From Levilactobacillus mulengensis (GTDB taxonomy: Bacteria > Bacillota > Bacilli > Lactobacillales > Lactobacillaceae), in contig NZ_RHNW01000004.1 in assembly GCF_003946045.1 (NCBI RefSeq), positions 151,931 to 215,930 of the forward strand: a stretch of DNA of 64,000 bases, read 5' to 3'. The number at the start of each line of letters is the position of its first letter. Positions within the stretch are counted from its first letter, which is position 1. The notes under the pieces were generated by a model. It worked only from the letters and a program-made list of their open reading frames with translations, had not been told where the DNA came from and ran no database searches. Position numbers and translations under genes: made by a program. Below, piece after piece: positions 34,915 through 43,367 of this stretch.

Positions 34915-35790
34915 ATGGGGGTATCTGGAATGCCACGGCCGTATCATGAACGTTTAGATTTTACTACTGTATTGCCACTGCGGGTGATTTCACACGGGAC
35001 CGGTGGACCGAAGATGGTTTTGCCACATTGGCATCAAGCCGTTGAATTGGCCTATGCCTATCGGGGCCACCCGGGCACCGTACATATCGGGAGCTCGTCG
35101 TATGAATTGACCGAGGAACACTTGTACGTGGTCAATTCTGAAGTTGTCCACAGTTATGAAACTTTCTTAGACGAGGAGGATCAAATCATCACGCTGCTGT
35201 TACCACAGGCTTGGCTGCGGAACGTGGTGGCCAACGAGCAGCTGCCTATTTGGGGACCGTTGGAATTAGACCTGCGCGCAGAGCCGTATCAGGAGCTGGC
35301 ACGGTCGGTTCACACGCTGGCGACTAATGCTGTGATGGAGCCGGATGAGCGCGCAGATTATCTAGCCAGCTTAGGTGCGGAATATCAATTGGTGGGTCAG
35401 TTGTTAAAGCACTTGACGGTTAATGGGCAAGTCAATAGTGACCAGTTGCCGTTGCCAGACCCCTTGCGCCAAGCTGTTACCGAGATTCAAAACAACTACG
35501 GCGAGGCGGTTTCGATTGCCAAGATGGCCGAACAGCTGAACTATTCCAGCGTTTATTTTTCCCGATACTTCAAGGAATACATGGGGGTTTCACCCAAGGT
35601 CTACCTGGGGCAAATCCGTTTGGAACGCGCCACCCAGCTCCTAATGACCTCGCAGGAATCCATTCAGAGCATTGCCATGAAGACCGGGTTCCGCACGGAG
35701 AAAAACTTCTTCGTCACCTTCAAGCAACGCTACCAAATGACGCCCAAGACCTACCGCGAAAAGTACGCGGCGGAACAGTCCTGGTCGTAG
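34915..35790 (+). CDS. AraC family transcriptional regulator
   Basis: This 291-residue protein has an N-terminal cupin-like sensing domain (PHWHQAVELAYAYRG) and a C-terminal AraC double helix-turn-helix, about residues 190-285 (VSIAKMAEQLNYSSVYFSRYFKEYMGVSPKVYL, IQSIAMKTGF, then TPKTYREKY). GAAAGGACAG precedes ATG 34915. Regulators of this layout usually control sugar or related uptake genes. None is adjacent, so the target is unknown. Confidence 0.88.
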   Translation: MGVSGMPRPYHERLDFTTVLPLRVISHGTGGPKMVLPHWHQAVELAYAYRGHPGTVHIGSSSYELTEEHLYVVNSEVVHSYETFLDEEDQIITLLLPQAWLRNVVANEQLPIWGPLELDLRAEPYQELARSVHTLATNAVMEPDERADYLASLGAEYQLVGQLLKHLTVNGQVNSDQLPLPDPLRQAVTEIQNNYGEAVSIAKMAEQLNYSSVYFSRYFKEYMGVSPKVYLGQIRLERATQLLMTSQESIQSIAMKTGFRTEKNFFVTFKQRYQMTPKTYREKYAAEQSWS

Positions 35791-35903
35791 GTGGAGACTA
35801 ATAGGATTTTAGCGCACCCAGAATCAAAATGTGAGTGATGCGTAATCAATGTTCATTAGTGAAGAAAATGTAACAGACGCGGCGTGGTGAACTTGCGTGG
35901 ACA

Positions 35904-36100
35904 ATGTGAGTGACCAGAGGCGGATCAAGATGACCAGCTGTGTCGGTGGTCTTAACTGAGGGGGCTTCACAGTTTAGAGCACGGGACGGCCTTGGAAACT
36001 CGCGAACCTTAGCGAGGGTTCAAGCCAAGGTGGAAGCCCGCCCTTTAGGCTGGAACCGTTCCCCACAGCAGGGCATCTTGAATCCGCCGCCGGGAACGGA
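35904..36100 (-). repeat. Type 2 palindromic element, reverse copy
   Basis: TCAAGATGACCAGCTGTG pairs with CACAGCAGGGCATCTTGA. Inner hairpins: TCTTAACTGAGG..CACAGTTTAGA, CTTGGAAACTCGC..GCGAGGGTTCAAG and AGCCCGCCCTTTAGGCT. In this copy the second hairpin has diverged from CTTTGAG but its arms still pair. Confidence 0.85.
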
Positions 36101-36145
36101 TACGCCCACCGCATAGAGTTTATGTTCAAGAACCCAGCGGATACG

Positions 36146-36242
36146 TTGCTTGTCAGTAAGATTTATGGTAAACTACGCTAACATGTCATAACGAATATAA
36201 GTTGAAGCCAACGTCGCCGTTAACCTGACACGTTGGTTTTTT
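36146..36242 (+). promoter_or_regulatory. Promoter and attenuator-like leader of the ABC-F gene
   Basis: TTGCTT (36146-36151) and TAAACT (36169-36174) have a 17-base spacer. About 30 bases into the transcript CCAACGT (36208-36214) pairs with ACGTTGG (36230-36236), followed by six T. This is an intrinsic terminator upstream of the start codon at 36269. ABC-F antibiotic-resistance genes are often controlled by such ribosome-sensitive attenuators; a two-codon ORF (ATG TCA TAA, 36183) lies before it. Confidence 0.55.
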
Positions 36243-36268
36243 ACACGCAAATACAGGAGGTATCGTTC

Positions 36269-37900
36269 ATGTTAACCGTCAATAATGTCAGTATGCAGTT
36301 CTCCGACCGGAAGCTCTACGACGATGTTAATCTCAAGTTCACCCCAGGAAACTGCTACGGGGTCATTGGCGCTAACGGCGCTGGGAAGTCCACGTTCCTG
36401 AAAATTATCGAAGGCAAATTAAAGCCAACTAGTGGGAACGTTTCAATGGGACCCAACGAGCGGATGTCCAGCTTGAACCAAGATCACTTTGCTTTTGAAG
36501 ATAACTTGGTCATGGACACGGTCATTCAAGGCCACAAGAAGTTGTACGATATCATGGTAGAAAAGAACGCCATTTACATGAAACCAGATTTTAGCGACGC
36601 AGATGGGATTCGGGCCGCTGAACTGGAAGGCGAATTTGGCGAAATGGGCGGTTGGGAAGCCGAAGCCGAAGCGAGTCAAATGTTACAGGCTTTGGGCATC
36701 GACGAATCACTCCACCAAGTGCCAATGAGTGAACTGACGGAACCGCAAAAGGTGAAAGTCCTGTTGGGCCAAGCTCTGTTCGGTCACCCCGACGTTTTAC
36801 TGTTGGACGAACCGACCAACGGGTTGGATGTCCAATCGATTAGCTGGCTGGAAAACTTCCTGGCGGACTACGAAAACACTGTTATCGTCGTTTCTCATGA
36901 CCGGCATTTCTTGAACCAGGTCTGCACGCACATGTGTGACGTGGACTTTGGGAAGATTACGCTGTTCGTTGGGAACTACGATTTCTGGATGGAATCTAGC
37001 GAATTGGCCGCGCAATTGAAGGCTAACGCTAACGCTAAGAAGGCCGACCAAATCAAGCAGCTGCAAGAATTCGTGGCCCGGTTCAGTGCCAACGCCTCGA
37101 AATCTAAGCAGGCAACGTCGCGGAAGAAGCAATTGGAAAAAATCACGTTGGATGACATCAAGCCATCTTCACGGAAGTACCCCTTCATCAAGTTCAATCC
37201 AGAACGCGAATTGGGGAACGACCTGGTGCGCTTGGAACACGTGTCCAAGGCCATCGATGGCGTGACGATTTTAGACGACGTGAGTTTCACGTTGCGGCCA
37301 GGCGAGAAGACCGCCTTTATCAGCCGGAATGACGTAACGACCACGACGTTGATGCAGATTGTTGCCGGCGAAATGGCACCAGACAGCGGTAACGTGGTCT
37401 GGGGGCAAACGACCAGCACGACCTACCTGCCGAAGAACGTGAATGACTACTTTGCCGAAAACCAAATGACGGTGATCGACTGGTTACGTCAGTTCGCTTC
37501 CAAGGAAGAAAGTGACAACACCTTCCTCCGGGGATTCTTAGGGAAAATGCTGTTCTCTGGGGACGACGTGAACCGTGAAGTTGACGTGATGTCCGGGGGC
37601 GAAAAGGTCCGGGCCATGCTGTCCAAGATGATGTTGAGCAAGGCCAACGTGCTGTTGCTGGATGATCCAACCAACCATTTGGACTTGGAATCCATCACCG
37701 CGTTGAACGACAGTCTGGTTGGGTTCAGTGGCAGTATCCTGTTCACTTCCCATGACCACGAGTTCATTCAAACGATTGCCAACCGCATCATTGAGGTATC
37801 ACCAAAGGGTATCGTTGACCGAGCTGACACGACTTACGATGAATTCTTGGGCCACAAACAGGTTCAGGACCAAGTCGCTAAGCTGTATGACGCTGAATAA
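36269..37900 (+). CDS. ABC-F family ATPase (YbiT/YkpA-like)
   Basis: The start is ATG 36269, with AGGAGG upstream. The 543-residue protein has two ATPase domains and no membrane part. The first has Walker A GANGAGKS and Walker B LLLDEPTNGLD, but a weak signature (LTEPQK). The second has signature MSGGEKVR and Walker B LLLDDPTNHLD, but a Walker A degenerated to SRNDVTTTTL. A degenerate second P-loop is, as I recall, a trait of the YkpA/YbiT group. ABC-F proteins bind the ribosome E-site and modulate translation or protect against antibiotics. The leader carries an attenuator. Confidence 0.88.
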   Translation: MLTVNNVSMQFSDRKLYDDVNLKFTPGNCYGVIGANGAGKSTFLKIIEGKLKPTSGNVSMGPNERMSSLNQDHFAFEDNLVMDTVIQGHKKLYDIMVEKNAIYMKPDFSDADGIRAAELEGEFGEMGGWEAEAEASQMLQALGIDESLHQVPMSELTEPQKVKVLLGQALFGHPDVLLLDEPTNGLDVQSISWLENFLADYENTVIVVSHDRHFLNQVCTHMCDVDFGKITLFVGNYDFWMESSELAAQLKANANAKKADQIKQLQEFVARFSANASKSKQATSRKKQLEKITLDDIKPSSRKYPFIKFNPERELGNDLVRLEHVSKAIDGVTILDDVSFTLRPGEKTAFISRNDVTTTTLMQIVAGEMAPDSGNVVWGQTTSTTYLPKNVNDYFAENQMTVIDWLRQFASKEESDNTFLRGFLGKMLFSGDDVNREVDVMSGGEKVRAMLSKMMLSKANVLLLDDPTNHLDLESITALNDSLVGFSGSILFTSHDHEFIQTIANRIIEVSPKGIVDRADTTYDEFLGHKQVQDQVAKLYDAE

Positions 37901-37915
37901 ATTTTAACCAAAATA

Positions 37916-37977
37916 AAGGACGCTAACACAGGCTCCTTGCCGTTTGCAGGTGAGGGGGATGGGTTAGCGCCTTTTTT
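37916..37977 (+). terminator. Intrinsic terminator of the ABC-F gene
   Basis: AAAGGACGCTAAC pairs with GTTAGCGCCTTT, then T residues; the loop is long (about 35 bases). Confidence 0.75.
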
Positions 37978-38156
37978 GTCGTCCATGTGGAAAAAACTGG
38001 CAGGTGGTCAAGACGCTGGGGCCATTTTGCCGGCTAACCATTTAACGTCTTAATGGCGATAGGGCCTAAAACGATAACCATTGTCTGACCCTATAAGTGC
38101 ATGTTACCTTGGGGTCGTAGGTGGCGGTTAGACGTCAATTATAAAGGAGCGTAATC

Positions 38157-38438
38157 ATGACAAAATTAAATGAACCCACACAACCAGAGCACCTTGACTT
38201 GGCATTAGATCCGCAATTAAAGCGGGATGCGACAGCAGTTTATCAACAATACGGGATGAGCCTGACGACGGCCATTCACCTGTTCTTACAGCAATCGGTG
38301 ACGGATCACGACTTGCCCTTCGACTTGGAACTCAGTAAGGAGCAACTACAGGCGGAACTTGCGCGGGAAAAGGCTACCGGCGATACGCAATCGTTGGCGG
38401 CCGTGGAGGCGTTGTGGCAGGATTGGAAAGATTTGTAG
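38157..38438 (+). CDS. RelB/DinJ family antitoxin, without a neighbouring toxin
   Basis: This 93-residue protein begins like the RelB/DinJ ribbon-helix-helix antitoxins (LDLALDPQLKRDATAVYQQYGMSLTTAIHLFLQQSV) with an acidic, toxin-binding-like C terminus. AAAGGAGCG precedes the ATG. DinJ-type antitoxins normally pair with a YafQ/RelE toxin encoded directly downstream. Here a terminator follows 36 bases after the stop, then a convergent transporter gene. It is therefore an orphan, either a remnant or acting in trans. Confidence 0.83.
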   Translation: MTKLNEPTQPEHLDLALDPQLKRDATAVYQQYGMSLTTAIHLFLQQSVTDHDLPFDLELSKEQLQAELAREKATGDTQSLAAVEALWQDWKDL

Positions 38439-38473
38439 ACTAGGTCAATCAGCTGAATAGATAGTGAGTAGTT

Positions 38474-38517
38474 AAAACAGGTAGTGCCCGGACTAATCCG
38501 AGTGCTACCTGTTTTTG
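38474..38517. terminator. Bidirectional terminator
   Basis: AAAACAGGTAGTGCCCGGA pairs with TCCGAGTGCTACCTGTTTT, between the antitoxin gene (+) and the DMT transporter gene (-). Confidence 0.85.
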
Positions 38518-38527
38518 ACGTCATTAT

Positions 38528-39469
38528 TTAGAATAACCGAATCAAAACGACCCCGCCAATGAGAATCAACAGGCCGAGCAACTGAACGGCCACGACGGGC
38601 TTGCGTTTGGCCCCCAGCAGGCCGAATTGGTCGACCAACAAGCCACCGGCGATCTGGCCAAGTAAGGCGAAGACTACCGTTTGACCGGTCCCGATGATGG
38701 GCGCCAGATAGGCGTTTCCCAGGACGAAGATACCGCCCATGGCCCCGCCAATCCAGATCCACCAAGGCTTACCGTGACCAGTGGCCCGCTTGATTTCCCG
38801 GAAGCCGTGATTGACGACCAGGACAATGAAGAAGAGGCAGAGGGCCCCGACTAGAAATGAGATGAAGGCGGCGTGGAGCGCCGAGTTCAGGGCCAGGCCC
38901 AGCCGGCCGTTGATGGTCGTCTGCATAGCACCTAACGCCCCCGTACAGATGCCTAGTAGCCGCCAGGGCCACGGGTTACCAGCGCTAGCAGCATCGGACT
39001 GACCATTAGCTCGGCGCCGAAGAATGTCTGGCAGAGCGACGGTGATGACGATACCAGCCAACGCTAGCAGCAAGCCCGTGGCCCTTACCCAGGTCAAAGG
39101 TTGCTGGGTGGAGTTGAACCAGCCAAAATTATCGATGATGGATCCCATGAAGACTTGGCCCAAAATTGGCATAATAGCGGTTTGGACCCCGCCGATGTGG
39201 GGGAAGAGGAGAATGTTGGTGGTTAAAAAGATAACGCCCAAGAGACCGCCAATCCAAATCCACCAAGGCTGCGTGGCAAAGATATTTCCAGAGACACCTA
39301 AAGATTCGCGGCTAGCCAGCATCACCACGGCCAAGAAGAGTGTGCCAATGGTAAAGGACACGAAGGAGGCTTGATAGGGTGAGCCAATGAAGCTCCGCAA
39401 CCGAGAATTTACAGCGCTTTGAAGCGACAGGATGATACCAATAACGATACCGATGGTGATGGGAAGCAT
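38528..39469 (-). CDS. DMT family transporter (DUF606/YdcZ type, duplicated)
   Basis: This 313-residue membrane protein has about ten helices in two homologous halves. Each half contains the block PWWIWIGG (residues about 68 and 222) followed by a GxxxL-type segment, the mark of the DUF606/YdcZ family fused in tandem. It is a putative small-molecule exporter with unknown substrate. GAGGAGG precedes the ATG. The nucleoside hydrolase gene lies upstream on the same strand, but that gene has its own terminator. Confidence 0.82.
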   Translation of the reverse strand: MLPITIGIVIGIILSLQSAVNSRLRSFIGSPYQASFVSFTIGTLFLAVVMLASRESLGVSGNIFATQPWWIWIGGLLGVIFLTTNILLFPHIGGVQTAIMPILGQVFMGSIIDNFGWFNSTQQPLTWVRATGLLLALAGIVITVALPDILRRRANGQSDAASAGNPWPWRLLGICTGALGAMQTTINGRLGLALNSALHAAFISFLVGALCLFFIVLVVNHGFREIKRATGHGKPWWIWIGGAMGGIFVLGNAYLAPIIGTGQTVVFALLGQIAGGLLVDQFGLLGAKRKPVVAVQLLGLLILIGGVVLIRLF

Positions 39470-39556
39470 AATTTTTCCTCCTCAAAGACATTTTCATGAT
39501 AGTTGTGGTTAACCGCGGCTTATGTAGAGAGTCGACGCAACTGAAATTAATGCGAC

Positions 39557-39587
39557 AAAAAAGGAGTAGTCCGTTGACCACTCCCTT
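39557..39587 (-). terminator. Intrinsic terminator of the nucleoside hydrolase gene
   Basis: GGAGTGGTC-AAC-GGACTACTCC on the minus strand is followed by six T. Confidence 0.8.
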
Positions 39588-39595
39588 AGTATAGC

Positions 39596-40540
39596 TTATT
39601 TATCGGCTAAAATCGCCAGTTCGTCGATTCGTTTGAAGAAGGCGTCGTGGTCAACCGTGGTGACCAACGTGACGGGACGACCCGCTGGGGTTTCAAAGGT
39701 CCGACCGCGACCAGGACCGGTGGTGAGGACGTCACTGGTGACCTGCTTGGTCGTGACAATGGCTGGGGATTCACTGGCAACCGTTGCCAAGACATCCCAC
39801 AGGAAGTACGTTGAGTTCGTTTCAAAGTGTTGGAGAGCAGGAACTAGGGCGTATCCTTGGCCAATGAAATCAATGGCTGGATGTTGCCGTTGTAAAGCCC
39901 AATTTTGCCGGATGGCAGGGGTTAACGGCACCTGGCGGGTACTTTCCAAGCCGACCATTTGAATGGCGATGTCGCTATCCCAAACCGTCTTAACGGCTTC
40001 CGGATCCCAGAAAGCGTTCCACTCAGTCGTACCGTCTTGTTCGGGCTCGGCGACATTTCCACGGCCGTCAAAGGTCCCGCCCATCCAGTAAAGTTTGTCG
40101 ATCTTAGCGGTGATACCGGGTTCCAGGACGATGGCCCGGGCCAAGTCAGTTAAAGGACCGGTCATGACCAGTGTCGTTTGGCCGTCAGTCTGGTTGAGTT
40201 TGTCAATTAAATCCAGGTGAGCGGGTTTAGCCGCAACGGGCGTGGTGATGGTTCCCGCTTCGTTCAGAATGGGGAGCGCGTCGAGACTAAAGGCATCGAG
40301 CCGCCACTCCTTGGGAAAGGGATGGACGCCACGAGAGTCCGAAGCTGCGACGTCTAGTTGGGCGCCATGGCCGAACCGGTCGATGATCTTACGACTGGCC
40401 GCCAGTGCGGGTTCCAGGTAGGAATCAGCGCCGACAACCCCCACGCCAGTCAGATGAACGTCAGGCATTTGCAGCAATAACAATAAAGAAACTAAATCGT
40501 CGACACTACCGTCATGATTGAAATAAACATTACGCATGGC
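39596..40540 (-). CDS. Nucleoside hydrolase (IunH family)
   Basis: The start is ATG 40540, after AAAGGGAG; an in-frame ATG at 40588 lacks a ribosome binding site. The 314-residue protein starts MRNVYFNHDGSVDDLVSL, a variant of the calcium-binding DxDxxxDD motif: the first Asp is Asn-His here, the last two are kept. It also has the family segments VMTGPLTDLARAI, YWMGGTF and EWNAFWDPEAV. It would cleave ribonucleosides to base and ribose, a salvage function. The altered first motif may change metal binding or activity. Confidence 0.83.
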   Translation of the reverse strand, partial: AMRNVYFNHDGSVDDLVSLLLLLQMPDVHLTGVGVVGADSYLEPALAASRKIIDRFGHGAQLDVAASDSRGVHPFPKEWRLDAFSLDALPILNEAGTITTPVAAKPAHLDLIDKLNQTDGQTTLVMTGPLTDLARAIVLEPGITAKIDKLYWMGGTFDGRGNVAEPEQDGTTEWNAFWDPEAVKTVWDSDIAIQMVGLESTRQVPLTPAIRQNWALQRQHPAIDFIGQGYALVPALQHFETNSTYFLWDVLATVASESPAIVTTKQVTSDVLTTGPGRGRTFETPAGRPVTLVTTVDHDAFFKRIDELAILADK

Positions 40541-40722
40541 ACAATCGCTCCCTTTTATTACGAACGTTATAATTGATTTGTTCTTCAATAGTTCATATTC
40601 TACCGAACTGACCCGCGGATTGCAAGGGTGTTTCCGAATTATTTTAGCCAGGGTTAAGGAAACTTTCGTATACTTGTAAACAGGTTAATGAACAAGTGGT
40701 TAATCGAAAGGATGAGTACGGA

Positions 40723-40941
40723 ATGAAATCAGTCCGTCAAGGGCCTAAACATTGGTTAGCACTATTGGTAGCAGGAGTTATCCTCTTTGCCGGTGGTGGC
40801 GGAATGGGGTATATGCTGGGCCAACAGCAAGCCAAATCCGCACAAACAACGCAATTAAAAAATGCCCCGAAAGGTATGAAGAGTCGGCCGTCCGGTAAAC
40901 CTAGTGGGGTGCCGGGACAAAGTAGCGGTAGTAGCAATTAA
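40723..40941 (+). CDS. Small membrane-anchored protein of unknown function
   Basis: The start is ATG 40723, preceded by GAAAGGATGA; the upstream in-frame GTG at 40696 has no ribosome binding site. The 72-residue product has one hydrophobic helix (HWLALLVAGVILFAGGGGMGYMLG), then a Gln/Lys stretch and a Ser/Gly/Pro-rich tail outside. No family is recognised. It faces the sulfotransferase-like gene across a shared terminator. Confidence 0.6.
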   Translation: MKSVRQGPKHWLALLVAGVILFAGGGGMGYMLGQQQAKSAQTTQLKNAPKGMKSRPSGKPSGVPGQSSGSSN

Positions 40942-40967
40942 CGAACATTGGTGCAATTGTGGCACAT

Positions 40968-41016
40968 AAAAAATGCGTAACACCGTCAAAAAAACTGACA
41001 GGTGGTACGCATTTTT
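40968..41016. terminator. Bidirectional terminator
   Basis: AAAAATGCGTAACACCGTCA pairs with TGACAGGTGGTACGCATTTTT, between convergent genes. Confidence 0.88.
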
Positions 41017-41030
41017 AGTGTGAGTTTCGG

Positions 41031-42746
41031 TTACTTTGTCGTAATTTTATTTAACCCAACAGTCGCGCTACCCGGATACAACGCCATGCGTTGCGCGCGG
41101 TAGCTCCAGTCGCCGTGTTTGAAATGGGTGCGGTTGACGTCGAAGACGATTTGGTTCGTCTTGCGGTTGACCTCGACGAACTCGCTACGTTTCCCGTTGC
41201 TGGCATACCCAAAGCCAATCAGGGTGTTGTTGCGACCGACAGCGTAACTACTGCCGACGATGTTGGTGAAGTTACGTTGACCCAACGTTTTCCCAAAGCT
41301 CCAGGTCTTGGTGACCGTGTGCTCCAGCTGGTTGATCGAAACGATTTCACCGGCCGACCACTTCTTGGACTGCTTGGTCTTACCACGAGTGACGGGCACG
41401 TTGTTGTCATAGAATTCGAGGCCAACCGTGTTACCTTTAGTCTGTTGCGGAATGATGTTGACCGCGTGTTGGCCACCGTTGTAGCGGTAGTTCTGGGTGG
41501 TTGGTTGTAAGAGATACTGCTGATAATGCTTTGGCAGCTTTTCTGGAGCAGCCAGAATCCATTTTAAATTCGTCGTCTTATAGTTAATGGCAAAAATCAT
41601 ATCCTGGTTTCGACCGGAGACGATGAGTTCATCCTTCTTGGCATCGTAGACCATCGAATTTTGGTGGAACCAGTCGATCTTGCCGTCAGGACGGTGCGTG
41701 CCCGTGTAGTGGGTGTAGGCCGATTGGGGAAGAATCCGCTTGAGGTCAATGACTTTGACGATTTTGGCCGTCTTGTAATCAATCTCGATCATGGTGTCTT
41801 CCACGTACTTGCTACTCCCGTCGTCGACCGTCAGCAACAGGTTGTGGTTCGGCAACTCGATGGCATCGTGATGAATCACGGTGTTAGTTTCCAGCTTGCT
41901 GTGATCCTTGCGCGTTGGAAATTTCCCTTCAAAGTTGTATTGCCGGTAAACGCGGCCGTAGAAGTCGGTTTCACGAAGCGCGTTATATTTGTGCTCGCTC
42001 GCGGAAATCTTGGTGAGAATCAGCAGGTGGTTGTTAGCCAGGCGTTTGAAAACGTGGGAGATGAGGTTGGTGCTGTACCACCGAATCTTCCCCTGCGCGT
42101 CCAATCCATAGGTGATACCTTGGCTGGAGACGGCAAACGTCAGCCGGTTGTTGCCCTTACCCAACGCCATCTTCTGGGGATGGCTGGTCTTCAGCGTGTT
42201 TTTGCCGATTTCCTTGGGTGCCTTGCCCGTCTGCATGGTGTACGTGGCGTAGGTCTTTTGCCCGTTTTTCTTGGTAAACGTCAGCGTCACCCGGTTGGTC
42301 CGGTTGGCGTAGAGGCCGAGCACCCCAATGGCGTGATTGGTGTGGTACTTGGGCAGATATTTCGTCAGTGTGGTCTTGGGCGTATCCCCGTGAACGGTGA
42401 GTTTTACCTTCGTGGCGGCCTGGGTCTTAACCAGAATCAAGCCGGAAAGGGGAGATGTCTCGTACGGATTGACGATGACCTTTGCGTGGGCAACGCCGGG
42501 CGTCAACTGCGCCAATTGTTGCCGGTAGCCAGCGGTAATCTTGTTGGTCGCCGTGGTGTTCTTCGTCGAAATGGCGGGTCGCAGATTCAGCTTGATCTGG
42601 CTGGTCGACAGCACATTTTTCTTGTGGTAGTGCTGATGAACGAGCAGGACCTTACGAACATTGTGTCGTTCGTGGTAGGCCCCAGCGCCACCGATGACAA
42701 CCAGTGCAAGCACCACGCTCAAACTGATTTTCCAAAACTTCTTCAT
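41031..42746 (-). CDS. Aryl-sulfate sulfotransferase family protein, membrane-anchored
   Basis: This 571-residue protein has an uncleaved N-terminal helix (ISLSVVLALVVIGGAGAY). A beta-sandwich-like N-terminal region (to about 190) is followed by a six-bladed propeller. Residues match the catalytic set of E. coli AssT: HHDAIELPNHNLL (first His), DWFHQNSMVYD (second His), SGRNQD (Arg) and QHAVNI (third His). Such enzymes move sulfate from phenolic sulfates to another phenol without PAPS. The active site would face outward. The matching is by eye. The usual disulfide partner genes (dsbL/dsbI) of enterobacteria are absent. Confidence 0.82.
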   Translation of the reverse strand: MKKFWKISLSVVLALVVIGGAGAYHERHNVRKVLLVHQHYHKKNVLSTSQIKLNLRPAISTKNTTATNKITAGYRQQLAQLTPGVAHAKVIVNPYETSPLSGLILVKTQAATKVKLTVHGDTPKTTLTKYLPKYHTNHAIGVLGLYANRTNRVTLTFTKKNGQKTYATYTMQTGKAPKEIGKNTLKTSHPQKMALGKGNNRLTFAVSSQGITYGLDAQGKIRWYSTNLISHVFKRLANNHLLILTKISASEHKYNALRETDFYGRVYRQYNFEGKFPTRKDHSKLETNTVIHHDAIELPNHNLLLTVDDGSSKYVEDTMIEIDYKTAKIVKVIDLKRILPQSAYTHYTGTHRPDGKIDWFHQNSMVYDAKKDELIVSGRNQDMIFAINYKTTNLKWILAAPEKLPKHYQQYLLQPTTQNYRYNGGQHAVNIIPQQTKGNTVGLEFYDNNVPVTRGKTKQSKKWSAGEIVSINQLEHTVTKTWSFGKTLGQRNFTNIVGSSYAVGRNNTLIGFGYASNGKRSEFVEVNRKTNQIVFDVNRTHFKHGDWSYRAQRMALYPGSATVGLNKITTK

Positions 42747-42998
42747 AATATGACAAACTCCTTACCTATTTTCCGTGCGAATAACGAACAATTGCTCCTG
42801 CTATTTTAGCAATTAATTGTGTCAAAGACAACCGCACCCATAGTAACAAAGATTCCATGTGTGAATTAATATGTGGTCGAAGTCAGGAAATTTCGGTTAG
42901 TGGGGGAGTTTTCCTATTGCCCAAACTAAAAATCTTGTATACTATTATTAGCTTCAACGTTAACTGAATAGGGAAACCTTTCAGGTGAACAATGATTA

Positions 42999-43088
42999 AT
43001 GGAGAGCGACTGTTGGTACAATGATGTGCTTACTCATGGGAAGATAATTTGCGAAGATAATTCTGACTATGAGGATGGTGAAATTTAG
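42999..43088 (+). CDS. Possible 29-residue acidic small ORF
   Basis: ATG 42999 with AGGTGA 10 bases upstream opens a 29-codon frame ending TAG 43088, starting MESDCWYNDVLTHGK and rich in Asp and Glu. It lies between the divergent sulfotransferase promoter and a type 2 element. A -10-like TATACT lies near 42940. It may be a leader peptide, or chance. The remaining gap 42747-42998 shows only promoter-like AT-rich sequence. Confidence 0.2.
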   Translation: MESDCWYNDVLTHGKIICEDNSDYEDGEI

Positions 43089-43094
43089 TTACTA

Positions 43095-43279
43095 TGTGAG
43101 TGACCAGAGGCGGGCCAAGTTGCCCAGCTGTGTCAGTGGCCTTGGCTGAGGGATTTGCTCAGCCTAGCTCACGGGACGACCTTTGAGACCGTTTTTCAGG
43201 CTCAAAGTCGAGGTTGAAGCCCGCTCTTGGGCTGGAACCGGCCCCATAGCAGGGCAGCTTGAGACCGCCGGCGGGAACG
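43095..43279 (-). repeat. Type 2 palindromic element, reverse copy
   Basis: CAAGTTGCCCAGCT pairs with AGCAGGGCAGCTTG around GGCTGAGG/GCTCAGCC, CTTTGAGACC..GGCTCAAAG and AGCCCGCTCTTGGGCT. The outer ends are GTGAGTGACCAGAGGCGG and CCGCCGGCGGGAACG. Confidence 0.88.
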
Positions 43280-43367
43280 AAATGGTAACGTGGTTTTTAC
43301 CAGCTATTTAGGTAAGCAACTTGTTGGGCAACGGTTGAGACGAGGCAACTCGTCGGGAGGAGAAGAC

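Noticed and set aside
41661..42809. Open frame of 382 codons on the plus strand opposite the sulfotransferase gene
   Set aside because: It lies fully antisense to a well-supported gene, has no ribosome binding site and encodes Val/Gly/Leu-rich sequence without domains; such frames arise from codon bias.
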